Below are positions 55,481 to 64,000 of a DNA stretch of 64,000 nt, in pieces. The notes beneath the pieces were generated by a model that saw nothing but the letters and a program-made list of their open reading frames with translations, did not search any database and was not told where the DNA came from. How positions within the stretch are numbered: position 1 is the stretch's first letter; every line of letters starts with the position of its first letter. A program made the translations under genes and the position numbers. Source of the DNA: Amblyomma americanum (taxonomy: Eukaryota > Arthropoda > Arachnida > Ixodida > Ixodidae); the NCBI RefSeq assembly GCF_052857255.1, contig NC_135497.1:197399986-197463985 (forward strand), given 5' to 3'.

Positions 55481-57421
55481 ATGGGTGATGCCCAGTATTG
55501 TCAGAATGATAAGAAAACGAAGGCGCGCGTATCTCAGATTTAAGAGAACAAAGAGTGACGATCACTTCGGAAGATTGCTTGAACTAACGCGAGAGCACAA
55601 GTTAAAACTCAAAAGTGCGAAAGAACAATATTTTAAAACACTAGATGTTAAAATGAAGGAAAATCCTAAACTTTTTTGGCATTACATAAGGGAGTGTGTG
55701 TCAGACTCAGCTGGAATAGGTGAAATCACTTGTAATAATCAGATCATATCAGATGACACGGAAAAAGCAATTTGTTTTAATAACTACTTTCAGTCTGTTT
55801 TCTCGCCTAAGGATACGAGTAGTCAGCGACAGTGCACAAGTTATGCACCGTTAATGCAACCAGTTGAAATAAGTGTGAGAGGAATGGTAGCGCTCCTACA
55901 GAGTATAGACGAAACAAAGGCATGCGGTCCGGACGGCATATCACCCCGTTTACTAAAGAGCGGTGCGCATCCTATTTCACAATATCTATATCTTATTCAT
56001 ACAGAATCTTTGGATACAGGCTTCTTACCCGATGACTGGAAGATAGCTCATGTTGTCCCAGTTCATAAAGGCGGATCAAGAAGTGACGTCTCGAATTACA
56101 GACCTATTTCTCTAACATCAATTTCATGCAAAATCTTCGAACATATCTTATACACAGCTATAATGAATCACTTGGTAAAAAACGAGTTATTAATAAAAGA
56201 GCAACATGGGTTCCGCAAAAGGTCTGTCTTGTACTACGCAACTTGTAGAGTTTTATCATGAACTTGCATCTGAAGTTGACGACGAGGGGCAGATAGACTG
56301 TATATTTTTGGATTTTCGGAAGGCATTTGACACTGTGTCACACTCACTACATATCTGTAAACTAACAATGTTAAACTTAAACACAGCTGTAACAACGTGG
56401 ATTGTAAATTATTTATCTAACCGCCGCCAACGTGTAGTGCTGAATGGCAAGGCCTCAGATTGTGTTGAAGTGACATCAGGTGTCCCTCAAGAATCGGTCT
56501 TGGGGCCACTCCTGTTCTTGGTGAACATAAATGATCTCTCACTTAATATTTCATCAAGTGTACGTCTGTTTGCAGATGACTGTGTTTTGTATAGAAAAAC
56601 TAACACTGCAAGTAGTACACTTCAACTCCAAACTGATTTAACGCTAATCCCGGCTTGGTGTTTGAAGTGGAAAATGTATTTGAATACAGCAAAATGTGCC
56701 CACCTTTGATTTTCACGAAAAAAGAACAAAATTCTGGCTCAATATCACATAAATAATGCAATAGTTAGTCAGCAATGCACATATAAATACTTACGTGTTA
56801 CAATATCGAATGACTGTAAATGGAGTGTACATGTGGATCATGTGGTTAGCAAAGCTGGGAGGGCGCTAAGTTTCCTTCAACGTAATTTCAAGTGTTCGCA
56901 ACAAAACCTCAAGAAAACGGCTTTCATGTCGTGTGTGTGACCTATCATGGAATATGACTGTGTTGTATGGGACCCTGCAAAGCAATCCTTGATTGACAAG
57001 CTGGAGAGAATCCACAACAGGGCAGCAAGGTTTGTCTTGGGAAGGTACGGGCGAAGAGATAGCTGTACGGAAATGAAAAATTATTTGCAATGGGAATCCC
57101 TTGCTTCTCGTAGAAGGAAGTTAAGGCTAAAATTATGCTACTCAATATTTCACAACAGAACCGGCATAAATCGGGAAATTTATTTTAAACAGCCTTTTTA
57201 CGTTTCAAAACGACATGATCATTCTTGCAAAATTCGAGAGTACCGTGCCAGGACAAACTTGCTTGCCAATTCATTTTTTTGTCAAGACTGTGCAACAGTG
57301 TAATCAGTTATCGGAAGTGCAAGTGTGCTCTGTTAATGAAGATATCTTTTTTTTTAATTTGTAACCCCCCTGCTGTAACGCCTTCGGGCAATGCCAGGTA
57401 ATTATTGAATAAAGAATAAAG
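55481..57421 (+). mobile_element. CR1/L2-like LINE nested in the I-type LINE
   Basis: Plus-strand, 5'-truncated reverse transcriptase without RNase H. Motifs: CGPDGISPRLLK, WKIAHVVPVHKGG, NYRPISLTS, EQHGFRK, FLDFRKAFDTVSH, GVPQESVLGPLLFL, LFADDCVLY, and a C-terminal part ending LLANSFFCQDCATV with stop at about 57,302. A frameshift lies near 56,235 and stops near 56,708 and 56,938. The 3' end is AATAAAGAATAAAG. A GCC triplet may be the target duplication. Confidence 0.82.
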
Positions 57422-58149
57422 GCCTATAGAGGGTGCGCACTCCACTACCGCGTCCGCACCTGCTTGAAGGGTTTCTTCCATGGTCCCAACATTGCCCATG
57501 GTGGTCCATCATGCAAAGTCGTCTGCATAGAAGGAGTGGGAGAGGTTTGGGATGCGCTCTAGCTTGCGAGCCATGGGCATGAGAGTGATGTTGAAAAGTA
57601 GGGGAGATAAGACTGACCCCTGGGGTGTCCTCCTGGTGTCCAGAAGAAAGGAGTGGGACTCTATAGGGTCTAGTTTGATTTCCGCTGTGCGGTCTCGTAG
57701 GAAAGCTGCTATGTAGGTATGTGTTCGAGTCCCGACTCCTGGATTGGATAAGGCGTCTGGTATGGCTGTGTGTTGGACATTGCCAAATGCCTTAGTGGGG
57801 TCTAAGGCTAGCAGCGCTCGTGTGCGTTTGCAATGTCTGGGATGTATGATTTCTTCTGAGATTTGAAGCATTACGTCTTGTGTTGATAGATGGCTTCGGA
57901 ATCCTAGCATTGTGTGAGGAAAGAGCTCTTTTGTTTCATGCAATTTTGCATTCTGTTTAGGATTACGTGCTCAAATAGCTTTCCCAAGCATGAGATGAGG
58001 GAGATCGGCCTGAGGTCTAGCAGGTCCAGCGGTTTTCCGGGCTTGGGGATGAAAGTGACCCTCGCTTGGGTCCACTCGGAGGGAAGAGTACCTTCCTTCC
58101 AGTGCTTGTTAAAAAGTTCTGTTAGGACTTGTATGGAGTTCTCGTCCAA
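57422..58149 (-). pseudogene. I-type LINE reverse transcriptase, 5' part
   Basis: Frames 58,149-57,904 and 57,943-57,509 give LPSEWTQARVTFIPKPGKP, DLRPISLISCLGKLFEHV, GFRSHLSTQDVMLQI, ALDPTKAFGNV (the usual second Asp of KAFD is Gly), TPQGSVLSPLLFNI and the catalytic YADDFA. A frameshift near 57,925 separates them. Confidence 0.82.
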
Positions 58150-58639
58150 ATTTCATTTCGTTTTGTTTGTGATCCTGTCTGCTCCTGGCGCAGACGTGGT
58201 GCGAAGTGAGAACATTGCTGCTCTAACCTCCCACATTTTTATGTCCGCGTCGAGCTTGGGTTTTCTACGCCCAAGTAGGAAGGGAGGGGTAATTTAGGAG
58301 TTGTTGTGAGGTACCTGTGTTTCAGATTCTGGATCAGGACATCATCATCCATACCTATTCTGTGTATGAGGCGCATTACACTACGTTGTTGCGTGCTCTT
58401 CGTGTTGTGGGCTTCTAAGAGGCAGCGCAGAAATTTCCATGTGTCTCTTTAGGGCCTCCATGCGGTTGCAGAGCTGACCCCATTGCTGACGGGTTGGTTG
58501 TGCCGCGCGTGCCTCTATTTCCTTGGTCAAGGCTGATATCCTTAACTCGAGTGATATGTTATGTTTGTTACGAAGCCATCGTTTCTGCATGCCGGAGTGA
58601 GCCTCCCACGTGTGAAGGAGTCTACTGTCGACAGCTCCC

Positions 58640-59664
58640 GATTAGTGATTGCTCGGGATCTCAGATGTCGCTGTAGCGACGTCCTTTGTGAGTTCTGACA
58701 CCGACCTCGCAAGGTGTTTGATTTGGGTGGGGGCGTCGTTCCGGAGGTTCCGGAACTTGTCCCAGTCTGTGATCTGCTGCTTCTTTTTCATGAAGGGGGC
58801 GAGTGAGTTTAGCGAGAGCGTGGTTTCAATTATGTAGCGGTCGCTGCCTAGGGAAGTCTGCGTGTGCGACCACTGACATTTTGTGATATTCTTTGTGAGT
58901 GTGAGATCGGGAGTGGTGTTGTGTTGCACGCTGTTACCGGTGCGCGTATGTTGTTGCGGATAATTGATGAGGGTGAGTCCTTCGTTCTGAATTAGTGTCC
59001 AGAGCTGTGCTCCTTTCCTGCAGTTGAATTTGTACCATCAGCTGACGTGTCTGGCATTAAAGTCACCAAGCACTATAAGCGGGTGTTAAGCGCTGATATG
59101 GAGCGCTTTGCGTATGGCTGCAAGGAGGGGGGCTGCTTTGCCTTTCGGGCTGCTGTATGTGTTGAGGATGTACAGGCTAGTGATATTTCTAGTTTCGGGC
59201 AGGAGCTCTATTAGGTGACAGTCTATGTCTTCAACCTCTATGGGGTGATCTGTAGCCGTGTATGCTCTGTGAACTAGGGTTGCTACCCTTTGAATGGGTT
59301 TGTTCATTGGCGTGTGGGGAGTGCAGTTGACTAATCTGACAGGAGCTTGAGTTTCCTGTAGTGCGATGACATTGGGGACTTCTGTGTCGGAGAGAGATTG
59401 AATGTGGAGTTGCAGATTGCTTCGCTTGGAACGATATCCTCTGCAATTCCACTGCCACACTCTAAGTTCCTTGTGGTTTGCTGGCATCATACACTGGTCT
59501 GAAAGCGAATGGGATGAATTTGATTTATGTGGGGGGGGGGGGGACACTTGGACTATTTTGCTTTGCACCTGAGCAGCGATGGCGTCGTGGGCGCTAGATC
59601 TCTGCTCGAGCGTCGTCATTCTGTTGTTGAGATTGCTCGTCCATGTGCTCATGTCTTTGGTCAT
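58640..59664 (-). pseudogene. I-type LINE apurinic-like endonuclease
   Basis: Frame 59,664-59,086 starts with a coiled-coil-like ORF2 leader, then LRVWQWNCRGYRSKRSNL and VIALQETQAP, the N-terminal motifs of exonuclease-endonuclease-phosphatase domains. Frame 58,929-58,642 shows TPDLTLTKN and W-S-H-T..SLGSDRYIIE, the C-terminal catalytic motif. The intervening part is frame-shifted; the SDRY variant replaces the usual SDHxP. Confidence 0.75.
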
Positions 59665-59837
59665 GGCTTCGAATTTCTTTTCTATTTTCTGTTCAAGAAT
59701 AGCGGTCGCATTAATCAGGGTTCCTAACGTTGTGACGCCCTCAGCGGTAGTGTTTTCTTTTGCTCTGCGCTTGGCAGGTGTGCTTTGGGTGGATGAGTTC
59801 GGTGGGCTAGCTACCGGGGTGAGAGAGAGGATATCTT

Positions 59838-60149
59838 TTAATTAATTGGTTTTTGGGGAAAGGAAATGGCGCAGTACCTGTCTCATATATCGTTGGACAC
59901 CTGAACCGCGCCGTAAGGGAAGGGATAAAGGAGGGAGTGAAATAAGAAAGGAAGAAAGTGGTGCCGTAGTGGAGGGCTCCGGAATAATTTCGACCACTTC
60001 GGGATCTTTAACGTGCACTGACATCGCACAGTACACGGTCGCCTTAGCGTTTTTCCTCCATAAAAACGCAGCCGCCGCGGTCGGGTTTGAACCCGGGAAC
60101 TCCGGATCAGTAGTCGAGTGCCCTAACCACTGAGCCACCGCGGCGGGGG
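59838..60149 (-). mobile_element. Full-length SINE inserted in the I-type LINE
   Basis: Same family as 49,572-49,884, inverted. A 9-bp target duplication GGATATCTT flanks it (59,829-59,837 and 60,150-60,158). It lies in the spacer between ORF1 and the endonuclease. Confidence 0.85.
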
Positions 60150-60390
60150 GGATATCTTGAGGGATTTTTATTTTCTCTGCTGGCGGGATTCTTTGTAGTG
60201 GAAATTGAAGCTGCTTACTAAGGCTATCGATTTGTTGACTAGTGTTAAATTTGCTTCCTCTGCTGTTCGAGCTGTGCTTTAATTTGGTTATTCTCACGGA
60301 CAGGAGAAGGCGATCGCGGACCCCAGCTCACCTGTTTGTCAGATGCTGACTGTCCGGCCTTCCCTTGTTTCTCAGACGTGGGCTGTCTGG

Positions 60391-61500
60391 TCAGGGGTGA
60401 GAAGGACTCGGACCGGGACCGGGACCGGGACCGATGACGGGAGTTGGCACGGCTTCTCGAGCTTGATCGCTGCCTGCGGCGGATTCCCGGAGGATTGCGT
60501 TCGTTGTCGTATCATCCTTGGGTGTCGGCCTTTTGTTGCCCGGTCGGTTGAAACGCTGCTTGCAGTCCTTGGAGCCCGTGAAGTGGGATCCATTACAGAT
60601 GATGCATTTGGCTGCGCACTTGGGAGGCTCGACTGGGGAATGAGGATCTCCACAGCGCTGGCAGAGATTTTGCTTGGGTTGGATACAGACGTCGCTTCTG
60701 TGACCAGCTTTCCGGCAGTTGGAGCATGCCTTGGCTTTCGCCAGGAAGGGATAGAAGTTATATACGGCTCCGTAAAAACGTAGTTGCTTAGGAACCGACT
60801 TTTTGTTGACGAAAGGGACGAGTATGGACTTAAGTCTTTCCAAAACGTCTGGCGTCCGTAATGTCATACGAACCACTTTTGTTGAAAGTCTGAAGTTCCT
60901 GAACTATCTCTTCAGGCGTCTGGTCGTAGATAGCGTTGTAGAGAACGCCTCGGATGGCGTTGTCTGGTTGGGCGATGTAGGCCTTTAATAGGTAGGTCAT
61001 GTTGGATATTTCAAGAGACTGTAGCCTAACGTAGCGTTCCGCTCCGTTCTCTGATGGGGTACTGATGGTGAAGGAGTTGTTTCGAGGATTTATGCGTATG
61101 GCGTCTTGTTGGCGTACTGCCTCTATGAGGAGTTTCAGGTCGGTGCATACGAGGGAAGGATGTAGCCCCCATTGTGTTTGCGGATATCTAGGCCCCCACT
61201 CGGGCGGTAGATTATTTTCAGGTCTGAGACGGGTAGCTTGGGTAGCGGATACTGACGCTTTATAGTTGGTGGAGAAGACGTGCCTTGCTTGGGCTGGGCC
61301 GGTGTGGCGGGTCCGTCCGGTGGCTTGAGAGGCGAGCTAGAGGTGGCGGGCTCGTGGAGCGGTGCTGAGCGCGCCAGTTTACGGGCTGTGAGGGCCCTGG
61401 TCCATCTAGGATCCGTGGCGAATTCTTCAGGCGAGATTGCTTCTCCGCTGACCTGGTATACCCTGCTGCTGCAGGCAGGCTCGGCGTTTGGTGAAGCCAA
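60391..61500 (-). pseudogene. I-type LINE ORF1 (gag-like, three zinc knuckles)
   Basis: From ATG at 61,500: Pro/Ser-rich N-terminus, then LPKLPVSDLKIIYRPSGGLD, a middle part in another frame (about 61,130-60,880, LQSLEISNMTYLLKAYIAQP), and 60,876-60,391 with three CCHC-type clusters: CSNCRKAGHRSDVC, CQRCGDPHSPVEPPKCAAKC and CIICNGSHFTGSKDC. The protein would bind LINE RNA. At least two frameshifts. The end is a Gly-Pro repeat (GPGPGPGPSP). Confidence 0.82.
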
Positions 61501-61591
61501 GTGCGCACTGCGAGGCTAGGCCTAGCCTAGCCTAGGCGCGGAAGGTTCCAGCTAGGCCTACTGCGAGGCCCAGCGAAGCGTCTGCCGCTCC

Positions 61592-62282
61592 GTGTCAAGC
61601 ACAAATTTCGGACTCGGAAGTACCGAAAATTGGACGAAAATGGTGCACAACACCTTCACGAAACGACTGAAAATAGGCAACATCGAACTTCAGCTGAGCC
61701 GTTTCCTGCGCCAGCAACACTTGCTGCCGTGCAAAGCAACGGGAAAAATCCCACCGGAGCTGCTGTTCTCACGACAGCTAAAGTCTGCCCTAGACAGCTT
61801 GCACCCTGATTCCCAAGAAGGCGTGCAGCGAAAACGCAGCCAACTGCAGTCACAAAAGTTCCACGCTAGACCAACCTGTAAGTTAGCGCCCGGCGACTCA
61901 GTCTTTGCAAGGAACTTTTCATCAGATGGACCTCGATGGCATCCCGCTGTCATCTACTCATGGAAGGGACCTGTGTCCTATGAGGTCCGGCTTCACTATG
62001 GTACGACCTGGCGCAGGCACGTCGACCACATTAGGAAGAGAGACAACGACCTACACGATGTTCCTCGCCGCGCGCCTGCACTCGAAATGCCTGAGCCGCA
62101 CTGAGGATCAAAACGAACAACCTGCTCGCAAGCCATCATCTGACTCACTGGAACCCGTGCACAGCTGCTCCGACTCAGACAGCGCAGATTCCTCCAACGG
62201 CATTCCTCCGGCAACTGGCACTGTTCTTCGGCGCTTCGCCCGAGAGAGGAGGTTTTCCTCTCACCTCCGCGACTACATCTAG
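61592..62282 (+). pseudogene. Ty3/gypsy integrase C-terminal fragment
   Basis: Frame 61,592-62,104 reads IPPELLFSRQLKSALDSLHP, FHARPTCKLAPGDSVFARNF and SYEVRLHYGTTWRRHVDHIR, the end of a Mag-like Ty3/gypsy integrase; frame 61,905-62,282 continues to a stop just before the polypurine tract. The first residues (TKMVHNTFTKRLK) overlap in family position with the end of the fragment at 53,983, so both pieces may not come from one copy. Confidence 0.78.
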
Positions 62283-62283
62283 C

Positions 62284-62296
62284 AAAGGGGGAGGAG
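62284..62296 (+). other. Polypurine tract of gypsy element
   Basis: AAAGGGGGAGGAG immediately before the LTR start; plus-strand priming site by family rule. Confidence 0.7.
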
Positions 62297-62552
62297 TGTT
62301 GTGTATTGTGGTACTGCCGCTCCGAGCGCCGCTTCACGTATAATGCCTACTGCCTGGCCCGAGCACCGTATTTCGTTTAACCTCATCCTCGCGCATTCCC
62401 GCGGCTCCGGGCTCCCCGGTTTCAGCGTGTACGCAGCTACATGAGGACACTGGACTCTCTTAACTCCCTCTCCTCTTTCTCACTTGACTGCCTACGCTGC
62501 TTGTATGCTTCCGCTCTAATAAAGTTTCATCTCTGACTCCGACCGGAGAACA
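62297..62552 (+). mobile_element. Ty3/gypsy 3' LTR
   Basis: Begins TGTTGTGTATTG after the polypurine tract and ends with CA near 62,552, about 256 bp. Contains AATAAA at 62,518-62,523. No partner 5' LTR is in the window. Confidence 0.65.
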
Positions 62553-62600
62553 CTTCAGTTGCCCTGACTTTATTAGCGATTACCTTAGTAAATACTGTGA
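62553..62600 (-). mobile_element. Short RTE-like LINE fragment
   Basis: About 45 bp whose inverse complement (GTATTTACTAAGGTAATCGC) matches the RTE element at 6,542-6,561 and the bases that follow. It sits directly against the LTR end. Confidence 0.7.
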
Positions 62601-63165
62601 CGAAGAAGACGAAGCTGGCAGTGACGCGGGACGGAGTGTGACAGTAAATGAGATTGCTGACAATCTCGCAAAGGCTTCCCTCAGCGGCCCCGTGTTGCCA
62701 ATCATCCCGACTACACAGCATATTACAGCATCTAGATTTCGGCGACGTGCGTTTTTAAGCACGCAAGACACATCACTTTTAACATCGGCGGATTATGAGC
62801 ACCTTAAATATTATTGGAACAGGAAAATTTGTTGCTCTCGGCAGCTTGAAGTATCACTGACGAGGCTGCGCTGCCGCATCCCCCCTCTAAATTTCTATTT
62901 ACACAAGTCGGGTTTGGCGCTCTCTCCCCTTTGTGCATTTTGCCGTGAGCCTGAATCTATAGAACATTTTTGGCTGTATTGTCGCCGATACAACTCTATG
63001 AGAAAAAGGTTGCTGGAGGAGCCCTTGCAGCATGTTGGCCTTAGTTTGAGCAGCCCGCTCTTGCTATCATTTGGCGCCACCACATTTGGGTTCAGCCACA
63101 GATCTGTTTGTACCGCTGTTCTAAATTTCCTGATAGAATCTCACCGACTGCCTTGCTAAGTGTTC
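62600..63165 (+). mobile_element. LINE C-terminal fragment
   Basis: Open frame to stop at 63,157-63,159. Starts within NEIADNLAKAS, the end of an RNase H-type domain, followed by ITASRFRRRAF, TRLRCRIPPLNFYL and a Cys/His cluster CAFCREPESIEHFWLYC. The pattern is that of LINE ORF2 C-termini. The frame is intact, so the piece is young; the 5' part is missing. Confidence 0.75.
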
Positions 63166-64000
63166 CAAACTTTTCTTTTCTATCAATTATTAAATTTTGA
63201 CTAAATCATTATTATTTAATCCCTCTCTTTATTGTTATTCTTATAATTTTGAAATCAAAACTCTCATCCCTTTTCTGTTCATGACGAAGAGTTCACCGGT
63301 GTTGCGCTCCCACGTGCTTCTGCTTTTTGTTAACTGCGTTCTGGTGAATAGCCACCCGATTCTTGGCCGATCCCCCAGTGTGGGTATGTGCCATCTTTTG
63401 ATAGGCAAACAACAACAACAACGGAGCGCTCGCGCTAGGCCAGCGGCCATTAAATCACCTCATTGCCATCAGTCAACGCGCCTTATTCTTTTGCTGGCCG
63501 TCATGTAACATTTTGCATGAGGTGTGGAGTTCATCCCCATCCTGGCTCTGGAGCTTCGGCGCATGCGTCAGCCGTCGTCGTCGGCCGTGAGTTCTTGGTC
63601 TGCGTCGCCCGGCCGTGCCCCAGCCCTTCAGACCCGAACCGACCTCGCCGTTGTGCCTCCGCCCCGTCCACCGCCCAGACCACTCGACACGACGAGCTGA
63701 ACCTGAAGCAAGGACCCGACCTGCCGACCCCACCGACCCGAGACGCTGCCCACACGTGACACCGTTCCCCTAACCATGCGGTTCGGCGCGTTCTGAGGCC
63801 TCGGCCGTCGGCTCCTGGCGACCTGCGGCCCGGAAGCTTCGCGGACTAGGAATCAGTCAGCCGTCTCCTTCATCGTGGCGACCAGCACCTCACCATTTTC
63901 TCCTTCCTATCCCACCATCTTCTGAAGCCCGTCACCATTTTGCGCGTCTCTTTGTCACCAATCGGGACGATCGCTCGGTGGCCCCGGGTAGTGGGACGAA
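63166..64000. other. No recognisable gene; GC-rich end
   Basis: AT-rich until 63,420, then GC-rich to the window edge. A plus frame at 63,516-63,759 contains CGVHPHPGSG, faintly like the xGDxHPNPGP start of some LINE ORFs. Could be the 5' part of another element or of a gene beyond the window. Confidence 0.4.

Larger units (their letters stand above)
53984..61530 (-). mobile_element. I-type LINE, near full length, interrupted
   Basis: Minus-strand non-LTR retrotransposon in the order zinc-knuckle ORF1 (61,500-60,391), endonuclease (59,664-58,640), reverse transcriptase (58,149-57,422 and 55,480-54,950) and RNase H with C-terminus (54,935-53,986). The layout is that of the I clade. It is interrupted by a SINE (59,838-60,149) and a CR1-like LINE (55,481-57,421). 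Frameshifts and substitutions make it inactive. The last codon lies at the border with gypsy sequence, so the 3' untranslated region is missing. Confidence 0.85.

Noticed and set aside
63516..63759. 2A-like peptide or LINE ORF start (CGVHPHPGSG)
   Set aside because: The match to the GDxxxNPGP pattern is too weak, lacking the Asn-Pro-Gly-Pro core.

Overview
This is animal nuclear DNA, most probably from an ixodid tick. It has spliced exons, TA and GT microsatellites, many tRNA-derived SINEs, non-LTR retrotransposons of three clades (RTE/BovB-like, I-like with RNase H, CR1/L2-like), a Ty3/gypsy remnant and DNA transposons. The tick assignment is an inference from remembered repeat style (the commonest SINE resembles the family called Ruka in ticks); the kind of genome is read directly from the sequence.

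Region 1 (1-20,060) is a repeat-built, segmentally duplicated block. A segment of about 4.7 kb (2,438-7,117) recurs at 11,262-16,260 and, in part, at 8,107-9,600. Each copy carries an intronless eIF4E gene on the minus strand with a complete cap-binding residue set. All three share a TATA box and an arthropod-type initiator about 29 bp apart; a downstream AATAAA is adjacent in two and displaced in the third. The copies acquired different LINE insertions after duplication; one of these replaced the stop codon of the third eIF4E. A direct repeat (1-745 and 17,101-17,905) carries a broken STPR-like coding piece. THAP and SWIM zinc-finger gene fragments lie between copies one and two.

Region 2 (20,060-27,000) holds little that can be named: one I-type LINE RNase H fragment and a TTAA-flanked foldback element.

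Region 3 (27,485-47,182, minus strand) is the one clearly normal host gene: geranylgeranyl diphosphate synthase, rebuilt here as ten exons with consistent phases and splice sites, giving 303 residues. One intron has a GC donor. Introns contain TTAA-flanked non-autonomous elements, and a 1,200-bp hAT element with a perfect 8-bp target duplication lies about 500 bp upstream of the start codon.

Region 4 (48,888-64,000) is again transposon-dense: a SINE with target duplications, a large palindrome bracketed by TA arrays, and a nest in which an I-type LINE lies between two Ty3/gypsy fragments and is itself interrupted by a SINE and by an oppositely oriented CR1-like LINE. A gypsy LTR and another LINE tail follow. 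No prokaryotic features, CRISPR arrays or convincing functional tRNA or rRNA genes were found.
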